Assembly (NCBI GenBank): GCA_964035795.1
Contig: OZ038323.1
Coordinates: forward strand, 747,456 to 811,455
DNA length: 64,000 nucleotides
DNA from: Pterobdella sp. o SKG-2022
Lineage: Eukaryota; Annelida; Clitellata; Hirudinida; Piscicolidae
Reading direction: 5' to 3'
Positions 29,341 through 49,044 of the stretch are shown here, piece by piece. The notes under the pieces are model-generated. The model made no database searches, was not told the origin of the DNA, and worked only from the letters and a program-made list of their open reading frames with translations. The translations under genes were made by a program, and so were the position numbers. The stretch's first letter is position 1; every line of letters starts with the position of its first letter.

Positions 29341-31642
29341 TCAGTTTCGCACATTGATAACATTAACGTTTCCAGTAACTCTTGTGGGGTAGCCGTTGGA
29401 AACATACAAGTTTTCTTCATAATCTGCTTCATAACCTGAGTTAACATTACTGATTACATTATTTCTTTTGTTAACATTGCTTCTATCGACATTGAAAACA
29501 CTCGTGGGTCTAAAGTTGTTTTCCCTCTCCAAGTTCTGTTCTTGAACATCGTTTCTACCACTGAGCCATTTGCGCCATCTTGGCTTAAAGTACACGCCTT
29601 CTTTTTTCAACTGGTCTCTCTGCTTCTTATCTTCCTGATTCACCCACAGTCGACTCACAATCGCCATGTTTGAATCCCCCATTGTCAGCTGTGTTGTTGA
29701 GGTTGCGATTATGTTATTTCGAAGTAGAAATAAATATTATTTGTAACAAAGTAGTGGAATGAACTAACAGATTTTGGAATGTAGACCCCGTCTTCATCAT
29801 AGTATTCAATGATGATCCTGTATGTGGTGGCCAGAGTTCCAGAAAACCACAGCATATAACACAACGTCCACAGACCCACAACCAGCCTGTACCATTGCCG
29901 CAGATTCGGATCTTTCAACTGGGCTGAGATCGTTCAGAGATTATTGATAATTTTTTCAAATATTACATAAGATGCTCTGTTTTAAAAGAAGGTCTAGCTA
30001 TTTTGCGAAATCAAGAGATTTGAGTTGGAAGGAGCTTAAAGAGTTGAATGAAAAGTGAACTTTAAAACTGGAAATTTTCATCAGGTATGAAAGTTATATA
30101 GAGATGTTGAGAAAATTTTTCAAACGAGGTCATGTGAGTAGACGATGAGAGGAGGAAGCTGTGAGATGGTCTACTGATTAGATTTATGCGATTTGTGGGA
30201 ACTTTTCCATCAACGATTCATGATTTGATTGTGACTTTTGAAAAAAAAATTTCAATTTTTAATCAATTCAAACTTTCGGAATGATTAAAACTACCGGGAG
30301 TGAATTCTCCAGGTCCCACAAATAAGACTGATATGATGGCCACAGTATTCCAGTAGTCGAGGTTTTGGTCGAAGAGTCTGAAGATGGCGGTGGGAACGAG
30401 ACACCAGACTGAGAAGCCAATGATGAGAAGAATGAAAGTACGAAGAACGTGCACCTGAGAGGGATATTTGTGTGATCAAATGTTTTCATCATTACAAGGC
30501 ACTCACAAAGACGTAGTCTCGAATGCCAGCACTTCTCCAGAAACATCTGCGCACCCGGTCAGACAGGGCTAGCAGCTGAACTCCGAAGCCGAAAACAACG
30601 CACACGAAGACAGGGATGCCGATGAGAACATAAAAAATGAGGAAGATTTTGCCTCCCGTGCTTTGAGGGGGGCTTGAACCGAAGCCTGCAGTGCCAAAAA
30701 TCATTGCGGTTACGATAAGCTATCTTAATTAAATTAAATGAAATCAAAAAGCTAAAAGAGGAGCAAACCGATAGAGCTGATGACCTGGAAGGCAGAGTAG
30801 GTGCTTGATAGAAAGTCCCATGAAGTGCTGACGTAGCCTTCCCCTGTAAATCATCAACCAATCATCATCTCTTCATTTGGCTCCCACGTGCCCTCACACA
30901 CGTGGAAAATAATATTTTTTGTAGAATTTCCTAATTTTAAAAATGAAGCAAATTTTAGATAAACTTGTTATTTAGAAAAGTAAAAGTTTGGATAATTCCA
31001 ACTTTTTCATCAATCCTTGGTGTTCGTATAATGATGGTGCAGGATAAGGTTGAGTCCCTCAAAATGTCATTTTTTTAAAAAATCAATGCACCCTAACGTT
31101 TGCATTTTTTTGAAGATCATGAAAACTAGGAATATTTGAATTATAGGATATATATATTTTATCTAAAAATATTTATTTTTTAGCTTTTGTAGAAGTGCCC
31201 CATACATACCAGGTCTGTACAAAAGGTGCAGAGATGCGGCCTTGTCGATGGTGGTGTAGAGCAGGTGCATGTCTTCATTCTTGATGCACGTGTGTGTGTC
31301 TGCGAGAGGTTTGCAGTCATTAGAGCTTGTTTGATATTCAAAACTTTTATATCTCGAATGAAGAGATTTGAACATTCAAAACACTTGGCTCGCGTCAAGT
31401 CAAATGATGAAACTTGCCACTTTTCACTCACACAGCTTTCAAAAGAAAAATGGAATTATTGAAAGCCAAACTTAAACTGGCAATATGTGTAACTGCATAC
31501 CCTTAAAGTCTTTGAACTTCTGTTCGACCACCTGGGAGTGTTGGATGGCGTTGGCAGACTCGAGGAAGTGCAGTATGACTCCTGCAAGCACCACGATCAC
31601 CAGCTGCAAGACTGCCATCAATGTGATCACCCACCACTTCAT
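29341..31642 (-). CDS. Two-pore-domain (K2P) potassium channel-like protein
   Basis: Plasma-membrane leak-channel family with four membrane segments and two pore loops per subunit. Seven exons join in phase to 382 aa: 31642-31501, 31299-31210, 30843-30769, 30685-30507, 30454-30295, 29923-29769, 29688-29341. M1 is at residues 4-29 (MKWWVITLMAVLQLVIVVLA...). The extracellular cap has Cys and WD-type pore residues (YVSTSWDFLSSTYSAFQVIS). Filter 1 is SIGFGS. M2 (IFLIFYVLIGIPVFVCVVFG) and M3 (FILLIIGFSVWCLVPTAIF) follow. Filter 2 is FVGPGE, then M4 (LVVGLWTLCYMLWFSGTLA) and a basic, Asn-rich tail. Canonical filters are T(I/V)G(Y/F)G, then N or D, so the second is strongly altered. The reading frame is intact. 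Ion selectivity is not predictable. Confidence 0.85.
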
Positions 31643-32141
31643 GTTTGGTGGTTGGAAGGAGGGGGAGGAGGAGGTTGTGAAGAGAGGAAGGAGTTTGGTG
31701 GATGTTGAAGGGGTGTGAGAAGTTGAGAGGAAATTATTTGAGAAGTTTTTTTTTGTTTGTTATACAAACAATTGAAGAAGTGAAAGTCTCAAAAGTTAGA
31801 AGCGCTCTTTGTAGATATAATTTGTTTGGGATTGTTAAGACTGCATTTGAAGTTCATAATTTATTGATGCAGTCCTCTTTCACACAAAACCTTGATTTCA
31901 TCGAGATTCAAGTTAAGGTTGAAAAAACAAACAAAATAATAAGACTTAAGGTGTAGCCTGGAACCACAGCTGAACAATGAGTGTCTTAAATGCTTGTGTA
32001 GCATGAGCTTGAATATAATATAATGAATATAATATAATGAAGGACTTATATGGGCGGTTATAAGCGCTTGAATAACTCAAATGGCAATTAAACAGGGTTA
32101 AATGACAAATACGTGAACGAAATTAGTGCAATTTGAGAATT

Positions 32142-32335
32142 GTCGGCCCCTATAGCTCAATGGTTGATCATTAGACTAATTATCTAAAGTTACCGGGTTC
32201 GATCCCGCGCGGGCCGACAATTAGCACCTGTTCCACAGTGTGTTTTCGCTACATTAAATTTTTAGCAAGCGCTTTGATCTATAAGGAAAAGCGCTTTATA
32301 AATACTGCATTACATCACATTACAATTTGGCCATT
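32142..32335 (+). mobile_element. tRNA-derived SINE, copy 1
   Basis: The 5' 70 bp resemble a tRNA, with an A-box-like TAGCTCAATGGTTGATC and a B-box GGTTCGATCCC. The T-arm does not pair properly and there is no mature-tRNA geometry, so it is not a functional tRNA gene. The tail (AAGCGCTTTATAAATACTGC) ends near 32335. A second copy with the same head is at 34649-34830 on the other strand. Confidence 0.75.
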
Positions 32336-32639
32336 AAAAATAAGGAAGTTGTGAAAGTCATGGTTAGAAAGGAAAGTAGACATTGTAACTCGTAGATGGG
32401 TGTCTTATGACACTTGATTGATTATCTTTTGCGTGGCAGCCACCCAACCACCACTGCCTGCAACCACATGTCCATTTGTAAATAATTTTAATGCTTTCCA
32501 GAACCAATCAGAGAATGTTTCCGATATGAGTGAAGATTGTTGAGCTGAGCAGTATTAAGATGAGTTGGAGTTTTGAAATGATATTCAATCTGAAGAAGCT
32601 TTTGAAGTTTTCATTGTGAACTTTTCGAGAACGTGGGAA

Positions 32640-33092
32640 ATATTGGAGTCATAGCATATAACGAAGAACAAGCCATGATTAAATGGCCAGACATTTGGCA
32701 GCTGTTTTTAAATCGACATGGTTTTATTATCCATTTTGTTTTATTTTGATTATTATCATTTATAAATTTTTTTTGTCAAATCTAATATAGTTTAAATATA
32801 ATTATTATTACTTATACATGAAGTTATTTAATTATTTGCCGTTTAATTTTATCTTATTTCTTAATATTATTTATTCGTTTCATATATTTTATTTTTTACT
32901 TGTTTATTGTTTTATTCTATTTATTTCATTAGTATTATTATATTTATTTATTCCAATTTTGATATAGTATAAATCGCTATTTGATAGTTGCTATGACGCT
33001 AAAGAAACTTCTCCCCCCCCCCCCCATCTGAATGCACCTGCTGGCGAAGAACATCTTTTAGAGAAGCTTCGTTCAAAACAACACTTTCACAA
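32640..33092. repeat. Dispersed AT-rich repeat, copy 1
   Basis: From about 32788 to 33092 this is almost identical to 44955-45259, including the tail CATCTGAATGCACCTGCTGG and a C-tract of 13 here against 8 there. Weaker similarity extends left to about 32640 (ATTGGA..ATAGCATATAA, AAATGGCCAGACATTTGG). No coding potential is seen. Confidence 0.85.
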
Positions 33093-34285
33093 GTGTTTCC
33101 TCAAGTTGATGAATATTTTTTTTGGTTTTTTTGAGTGTCACAACTAGATTCAAGTATCCTGAATGTCACGGCTCTATCAGGTCTTCATGGGTCAAAACAC
33201 ATTTTTCCACCACAAGCTCCTGCAGTCAGCATCTCATAAAAACTGGTTTTTCCCTTCTTCTTGTTTTTATGATGATTTAGTATTCACAAAATAACCTGAT
33301 ACTCTTTTAAAAGCAATTAAGTCTCGAAATTTCAGAACATTTTGTACGCTTTCGTTACATTCCCCAGATTGACCTATTCAATTTTGGCAATGTTTTATCA
33401 TGTGAACATTTTTATTATAATCTCAGAATATTATAATTGTTGCAATATTTGCGGGAAAATTAAAACTCCAATACGTTTGAATTATTATTTCCATTATAAG
33501 CAACTCTTCGTCGGCTGAACGTTTGAAATTTCCAGCTGAAAACTTCTTTGAAATTGCAGCTGAGTATGAGACGCAAGTGTAATACGGTTTACAGTATATT
33601 GCTTTCTATTGTTAGCAAAATGGACAAACTGCCTGAACTTATTTCCATAGAAAGACGACGTGAATATTGCAGTAGTTTCATCAAGTTTACCCGGTTTTAA
33701 CATTTATTTTTAAAAAAATGTAGGCGAGGAGAGGTTTGGAAGATAGTTGTGCGTTACATTGAAACATGAGTTACTTTCGTTTGTCTTGTTCGTCATTTTA
33801 CCCTTTCGTCTAACAACTCTTAAAACACCCGCCAACAAGAAATATGAAAAACTAAAAAATCAAAATTCAAAAAAATATTGAACAAAAATAACGTAAAGAA
33901 AGAGTGACAAAAGGATGAAGAGGATAGCTGGATCGAAGGTGGGACGAGAAGAAAAACATCCAGGACTGTATCTTTATTTCCTATGTCGTATCTCTGTGAA
34001 CACTCGTCGTCTGTGGGGGTGGTGAAGAGGAGGAGCATGATGAAGAGGAGAAGATGATGATGATTATAGTGATAATGACGATGACGAAAAAGAAATGAAA
34101 GATGATGGAGACAACGAAGAAGAAGATGATAATGATAAATACGAGGATGGCTGGGCGAATGGATTCAACCTTCACGATTGGTGCCTAGTGACAAGTTTTT
34201 CTTGGCAAAAGAGAATCCAAAACTGTACTGAGAGAACCGTTGGGTACCCTGACAACTACAACGGGAAAACAATGCAATAAGAACA
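33093..34285. other. No feature recognised
   Basis: No exon or element I can support. The part 34020-34140 is GA-rich (GATGATGA-type) low complexity. Confidence 0.45.
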
Positions 34286-34648
34286 GGGGTATGGAATTAG
34301 CCAACCATCTTTTTAAAATTTTGACGAACCCGATAAAGGTCTGGCAAGGCAAAGAGCTGAAGATTGGTACATGGAATGTGCAACGAGCCAACCTGACGGG
34401 GAGTAGTTTTGGCTTCATCACCCAAAAGAGCATAAAAAAAGACTGGGATTTGGGGTTGCTATCAGAAATTGATGCGCATTCAGAGGGCCTGCGTGAGTAC
34501 CATCACCAGAAGAGAGATTGCTTCCTGTTTTACTCGAAAAAGGTTGGAGTGTTAATGAACGTAGATGCCTTCAACATCTGGAACAAGCAAGGAAGAAAAA
34601 ATTGATCACTGACAGATTGGTCTTGGTGATGATAGATAATGTCAATTA

Positions 34649-34830
34649 AAATAAAAATAAATAATTTGTTTATTTAGCGCCAAGACAAGCAACTGAGGCG
34701 CACTGCTACAAATTTAATTTAGTGAAAATACACTGTAGAACAGTATGATGATTATAATTGTTGGCTCACGCGGGATCGAACCCGGTAATTTAAGATAATT
34801 AATCTAATGCTCAACTACTGAGCTAAAGAG
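34649..34830 (-). mobile_element. tRNA-derived SINE, copy 2, inside LINE F
   Basis: Reverse-complement copy of the SINE head (TTTAGCTCAGTAGTTGAGC; GGTTCGATCCCGCG) with a GCGCTAAATAAA-type tail. It is flanked by an 8-bp direct repeat GTCAATTA at 34641-34648 and 34831-34838. Removing the insert plus one repeat restores the endonuclease frame (LVLVMIDNVNYISTYFPVQR). Confidence 0.85.
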
Positions 34831-36063
34831 GTCAATTACATATCAACTTACTTCCCGGTACAACGGTCAGAATGTTACGAGCAGACCCTCAGAAGAAACG
34901 CAACATCTTAGAAACAGTCATCCACGGCTAAGTGGTTATCATTAGAGGTGATTTCAACGCACAAATTGGTAAAGGGAATGAGAAAAATGGAAATAAGGGC
35001 ATGTCTACCACTAATCAACAGGGTCGGGAACTCCTAGACAGGTTAACAGAGAACGATCTATGCTGGGTGAATTCCTTCTGTACTTACTCCAGAAAAGGTA
35101 CCTGGACACATCAACGGTTTAGGACAGTTGTGAACTGAATGGTTTCGTTACGGGCACCAACCACCGTCACGGAGTGTTCAAAAGAGTACGGACTGGCAAC
35201 CATCGAAGATTATCCGACCACAACCCTAAGTTGGCGTACCTAAATGAGGGTCTCAAGAAGAGGTGGGAAGAGAAAACAAAAAATATACGAAAGACGCCGA
35301 GAAGATCGAATATTGCCTGGAAAGAACTGTGGAACAAAGACAAGAGAGATGATTTCATGGTGAGGACGGGGGATATTGAAAAACATCAGACTGGCAACGT
35401 CTTCAAGGACTGGAAAAAGTTAGAGAAGGCAGTGGTGCGTACGGTAAAACAAGTTTGTGGTATCAAGAAAAGACAAAACAACGATTGGCTGAAGGGTCAT
35501 ATGGAGGAGTTCTAGAAACTGTCAGAAGAACGGAAAAAGCCCTCAAAGCCCCTAACGAGCAAAAAAGGCTGTACGAATTGAATCAGTCTATGAAGAACGA
35601 ACAGGCATTTAACCACTTTGTGGAGCATCTAAAGGCAGTGAGGAACCGACACCGACGATGTCTCAGAGCATGGGAAAACCAATGGTGGCAAAACATGGCG
35701 ATGGAATGTAGAAAGGCCCAGCTCATAGGCAACATCGGTCCGATGTATAGCATTCTGAGCCGACTACAGCTGCGTGGGATGAACCAGAACAACAGCAAAA
35801 GCTCCCCCCTGTTCAGCGAAGAAGAGTTCAAAGAACACCTGGAGGCTATACAGTAAGATCGTTTTGAGAACTCCGGAGAAAAGATGATTGAAGCGGTAAA
35901 CAAGAGTGTGACCGCAGAATAATGAAATATTAGAAGAGGCGAATACCGAGCTCACACGGAACCCGACCAATGCTGAAATCAAACTCACCTTAAAAGAGAT
36001 GCGGGATGCTCTTGGGGATGACGGCATGTGCTTGAGGTACAACAAGCTTTCAGCACCAGCAAT

Positions 36064-39021
36064 TCATTACAGGTAAGACATATCCAAGAGCTAACATCCT
36101 TCATAGCGTCAAATGCTGACTTTGATTCGGGCGCCCATTCCGAGTGGAAGCCTCGGCTACATAGGCTGCAGAAGAGGGCACAGGGGTTGGGTAGCTGATT
36201 TTCAAAAATAAAACACTTCTTATTGAAGGCGGTTAAGGGTTGTATGGTAGTGCTATTTGTTGGGTGGTTTGTGTTTGGTAGGTGGAATTGGTAATTGGAT
36301 GGGGTTTGGGATATAGTAGTTAACGATTGCTGGAGAAATGCGGTTGCTGGGTTGGGGTAGTTGGGACAGGTCCAGTGTGGAGAGCGATCATATCGGCTTA
36401 CCTTAGTACAAGATCTGTGAACCCAGCTACCGCAGAAGTCACACTGAAGGGGAGTGTTATTGCGTCGAATGACTCTTGTGCAGATAGAACATTTAGCTCC
36501 TAAAAGGTGGATTGGTTGTTAAAAATGAGGTTGGACGTGATGATAAAGATATGGGTAAGGGTAGGGGTGGGATGGTAGATACGGAGGGTGTAGAAGAAGG
36601 AAGAGGGCTGCGACTGTTCTGTACAACCAAGCCTAGTGGGGTGCGACCCAAGCAGCTCATGCAGACGAAGCCTTGAAAGTCCTTTGTATATTTGAACAGG
36701 CTGGTGCAGGATTTGTGGAAACTCCGTGAGCAGGTAGTACAGGTGATGGGAGTGTGTTCACAGAAAATGGTACAAAAGCACCACCGGCATTTGACTTTGG
36801 AAGAGCCAGGGTTGTTCTCAATGTCGTCCTCCCTAAAAAGAAGTGATCAGAGATGCAGAGCGGGCAATGAAGTTCCGATCAGTAAAAAAAGGAGGGAAGC
36901 CTCTCACTGTGCGAGTCTAAGTGAAGTAATTTTGAATTCGCGGACCTCTCTTGGGGGGATGCCTTTCTCGGTACACCACGAGAAGGTTCCATGATCTTTG
37001 TCTCGCCCTAACATCAACCCTCTGTAAAACTATGGAAAGTATCATCGCCAACTATATGTCAAAATGGCTCGAAGATAATGAGATTCTGAGTTCTTGGCAG
37101 GCGGGTTTCCCCAAAGGCCGCTGCAACACTGATCAATGTCTCCGACTGTCCCAAGTTATTATGGATGGGTTCCAGTCCAAACAACGTTTGCGTTCAGTTA
37201 CTGCATTTTTTGACTTCAGCAAAGCGTATGATCAAGCGTGGCGTGCAAACCTCCTCCAAAAAATGCTGAATAGTGGCGCTCCTCTTCGATTCGTTGAGTG
37301 GGTCAAGACCTGGTTTACCAACCGAACGGCCCGTGTGAGGGTGAACGGAACGCTGCCGTACGTTCAAAGAAGGCCTCCCACAAGATTCGGTGCTATCACC
37401 TCTCCTCTTTAACATCTTAATAAACGACTTGCTAAACTTCTTCGAGTCCTCCACTTTCGTTTCAGGCTATGCTGACGACGGCACTGGTATGTAGTGGTAG
37501 TAATGAAGAAGAGGTTGTGGCGACACTAGAGTCAAAGGCGGCCAAAGTATACCAATGAACCTCTGACAATCCTTTAACCCTCAACACTACAAAGTCAGAC
37601 GTCGCTTTCTTTTCCATAGATACCGCTGAATCCTTTTGGCGTCCAAAAATCCATGTAGGTGGGTCGAGACTCAAAACGAACCCTACTCCTACTTTCTTGG
37701 GAGCTCGATATGACCGCCGTTTGACGTTCAACGATCACGTCCGGCACTTGAGTCAAGTCATGAAGCAACGCTCCAACCTTGTGAGACAACTGACTAGTAC
37801 GTCTTGGGAATGGCGGTGCTTGGAAGATGTGGACGATCTACATAGCCACACTTCGATCGTTTGCAGAATACGAAACCCCTGCCTGGGCGCTCTGGGCTTC
37901 CAAAACCACCATCCAAAAATTAGAGAAGGCACAATCGGACGCGGCTCGAACAATTACGGGCCAACTCCGATCTACTCTCAATGACATTGTCCTCCATGAA
38001 ACTCAGCTCCCAATACTATTTTTCCGACAGCCTTAGGAAATCTGATGATTTGTTCCACCTCCTTCCCAACGACAACAGAAGAGTGCTACTGCAAACGCAC
38101 TGTCCAAAACGCCTCAAAGTAGATTACTGGAGGAACACTACTACTCCCATTCTATCCTTTCTTAACCTCACACTAGCGGACTCGGAACGTACATAATTAT
38201 AATATTCCGTGGCCACTGCTTTTCCACCCCAGCCACCTAGTCACTTCACCCCCATTCCAAAGTGGGCATCCCCTGCCCAACAACTCGTCTCTGCAGAAGA
38301 AACAATTGCGGCTGAGGGCCCAACCGACCTGCAAAGCTTCACTGATGGATCCACCCTCAACGGTACGGAGAAAGAAGGAGCCGGAGTGGTCGTCTTTAAA
38401 GAAAACACACTGATCCACTTCTGGCACGCGCCTACTGGGACTTTTAGCAGCTCTTTTCAGGCCGAGAAGACTGCCTTGATCATTGCCATCTCTTGGCTTG
38501 AACAGAATGACGACTGGTTCTCACCCATAATCATCACAGACTGCAAGTCACATCTACAAGCCCTCTCTAACCCTAATATTAACGACCCATCCTTTCTGTC
38601 CCTTAACACCTTAATTGCGACTTTCTGTCCAACTAAGAGCATTTGGCTGATCTGGGTTTTGGGCCACTGCAATCTCCCGGGCAACGACCTTGCAGACAAG
38701 CAGGTCAAACTAAGCTCTGCTCGCCCCCAACCGTCGAAGAAAGACTTCGTCGATCTCATCCGATTCCGGTCTAGTCACCATTCCGCTCTTTAAAGCTGGC
38801 AATATTTGACGGAGAAAAGTGAAGATGATCGGTGCCGTCTCTGCGGAGAAGAAGAAGAATCGGCCGAGCATCTATGATTGCGGTGCCCTGCATTCCAGTC
38901 TGCCCGATACCACCGTCAGTTTAGTTTTTTTTTGGAGAACTAAGAAGCAAGAGAACACAAATGAGTCTAGCGTTTCTGAGAACTATCTTTAGGCGCCTTG
39001 AGTGACACACAACAACAACAA
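36064..39021 (+). mobile_element. RNase H LINE J nested in LINE F, with inverted 5' part
   Basis: It is bounded by the 13-bp duplication CAGCACCAGCAAT (36051-36063 and 39022-39034) and ends in (AAC)n. From about 36990 the plus strand encodes a reverse transcriptase: LTSTLCKTMESIIANYMSKW, QAGFPKGRCNTDQCLRL, motif A FFDFSKAYDQAW (37205), GAITSPLFNILINDLL, motif C SGYADDGTG (37465). An RNase H domain follows (FTDGSTLNGT, ITDCKSHL, GHCNLPGNDLADK), then a terminal CRLCGEEEESAEHL knuckle. The left part (36064 to about 36860) instead encodes, on the minus strand, DDIENNPGS and PHD-like fingers (CTTCSRSFHKSC; CSICTRVIRRNNTPLQCDFC). Frameshifts inactivate it. Confidence 0.85.
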
Positions 39022-40834
39022 CAGCACCAGCAATGAAGAGCAAGCTAGGTGAGGCAATAAAGGGTTTGTATGAACGCCGCGCATGGAAATAGGAAGAAAC
39101 GATGAAGTCTGGCAACATACACCCTCTTCTCAAGAAAGATGATAGATGAGACAGAAACAACTATCAAAGGATCTGCTTGTTGCCTTTCATGAGCAGAGTA
39201 CTAAATAATGGCAAAGAGACTTCGGGACTGGGCTGAGAAGAGGGGAGTATTGGATGAGAATCAAGCAGGATTTCGACAAATTCGATCAACAGCTGACGCG
39301 ACACAGATCTTCATACAACTCCAGAAAGACGAACTAAAGCTCCAGAGCTATGTGGGTGACCGCATGAGCGAGGTTGAAACCAAGATAGTTCTACTGGATT
39401 TAAAAAAGAGTCAATAAGCCCATACTGTTGAGGCCGCTAAAACATTACAACATACCTGACTCGTTCATCGACAAACTGAAGTGGGCATGGAGGTCCGGAC
39501 ATGAGTTTCCCCCACAAAAAAACGTAAACAAGTACTCTAAAGAAAACAACACAATGTACCTCACGGAGTCGCTATTCGCAGATGACACCACAGTTATTGG
39601 AAAAGCGTGCGAGATAGATGAGGCGACCCAGGTTATGAAAGAAAGTTTAGCGTTGTTTGAGAAGAGAACGAATGATGCCAAGAAGGAAATAGCCAGGTTA
39701 GGAACAATGGAAGCAAACAACATCAGAATACTCGGAGTATACCTTGGTAGAAAAGAGGACATTGCCCAACGATTGAAAAGAGGGGCACTGATTTTTGCTA
39801 GGATTAGGAAGTGTTTCCCCTTAAGTCGACTGAGTAAGAGAACACAGGCTTTAGTACTGGATACATGTGTAGAGAGCACTATGCTTTTCAACTGTAACAC
39901 AAGACCGTTCTACAAATCAGAAGTGAAACAACTGCAGAAAGCAATAGACAGGAGGTATAGATTGATATGGGGCAGTAGCAACAAGAAACCTTTAAGAAAA
40001 ATGGAGGAGAAAAATGTGAACATGTGGTAAAACGCCAACTTGGAGTAGAGAGCACCCGTACAAAGGTAGAAATAGCTCACTTCAAGTGTATAGGTCATGT
40101 GTTGCGTCTACCCGACGACAGATTGGTAAAGAGAATGCTACTAGGTTGGAATGTCGAACTGGAGAGTCTCACAAAAACAAGGAGAAGACAACAGACGACA
40201 CTTAGCTACTGGTGCAAACTTCTAACGGATGCAGCATTCTCACATAAAAACTTGCAAGAAATAGTCATAGACCAGGAAAGATGGAACTCAAAAGTCAACT
40301 TTCAGAGGAAGTGGCTGAACATGTACGAATGTCAGCAAGGACACCAGAATAGTGAAGATCAACGTCTACCTGACAGAGAAACATTACACGTGCCTGTGAC
40401 ACATTCAACCACTGAATTCACATGTGAGGCAGAAGGGTGTGGCAAAACCTGCAAAAGCAAAGCAGGTCTGGCGATACATAAGAAAAGAATGCACAAGATG
40501 CTGCAAACGCCAATTGAAATAACCTGTGCACACTGTCGAAGAATCTTCAACCAAGAAGCGACTTGAAAGAACCATCAAAAAACGTGTAAGGGACAAGAGG
40601 TCAATGACAAAAAGTTCAAATGTTGAGTGTGTGGGCTCTAGAGAAATAAGGCAAATCGGGCTAGACACATGAGAACACATAACAATACACCAGTACACTA
40701 AAATGACCTACATCAGCAAGAACATACAGAAACAAAACAAAACAATGCCAAAATTATCAGCGTTACTGTCAGCCACGAACATGGCTAGATATATGCGCAT
40801 ATGCCAATAACCCTCCCAAAGTCGGATTCCAGTT

Positions 40835-48490
<7,656 letters not shown>

Positions 48491-49044
48491 TGCTATGCAA
48501 CATCCTCACAATCTCTCACTTCAAAGTTTATTTATATGAAAACTATTTATTTTGAATGTCATAGTTCTTTTCACTATACTTGAGCTGCAGCCTATATATG
48601 AGAAACCTGACACCCGTTTGTCCAATGTATTTGCATTCGAAGTGGCTTTCGTTACGTGTATATTCGCTTTTATTATTCACGTCGGTTCAATTATTGGTAA
48701 TTATTTTATAAAAATCTGAAGTTTTTATCAACCGGTAGTTTCAATGCCTCTACCGACAGAAAGCACTTATTAGTGCGACTAGATGAGGTTGAAAAAGATA
48801 ATTACGAAAGGATGCATTTTTATATTCATACTTCCCTGAGAGTTCAAATCTTTTTTATTTTAACCAAAAATCCGTAACAAAAAGCTAAAACGATTTGTTA
48901 ATTAACATTCCTAACAAGTGTCCCATTTGAAAAAAGAAACTATTTAAAACGTTGAATAAGCCTATAAAACTAATATGATGATGATAGTATTGACTGCTTG
49001 GGTCATGGAGATCGAAATCATCGAAACCACCCTTTTCTTCCTCA

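Larger units (their letters stand above)
34290..40700 (+). mobile_element. Zinc-finger LINE F (outer element, interrupted twice)
   Basis: The endonuclease starts at 34340 (LKIGTWNVQRANLTG; LLSEIDAH) and continues after a SINE insertion with VIIRGDFNAQIG (34935) and LSDHNPKLAYL (35210). A linker region runs to 36063. The coding sequence is then broken by LINE J and resumes at 39035 (KSGNIHPLLKKDDR; NYQRICLLPFMSRVLN), DENQAGFRQIRSTADATQIF, motif A VLLDLKKS and motif C LFADDTTVIG (39580). Motif B is missing between them. The end has AHFKCIGHVLRLPDDRLVKR and C2H2 fingers (CEAEGCGKTCKSKAGLAIH; CAHCRRIF). Several stops: inactive. It is related in layout to the (TG)n LINE but has no TG tail. Confidence 0.85.

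Noticed and set aside
32142..32216. tRNA gene with an AAT anticodon
   Set aside because: The T-arm stem mispairs, position 37 is a pyrimidine, and the same head plus a shared tail occurs at 34649-34830. It is a SINE head.
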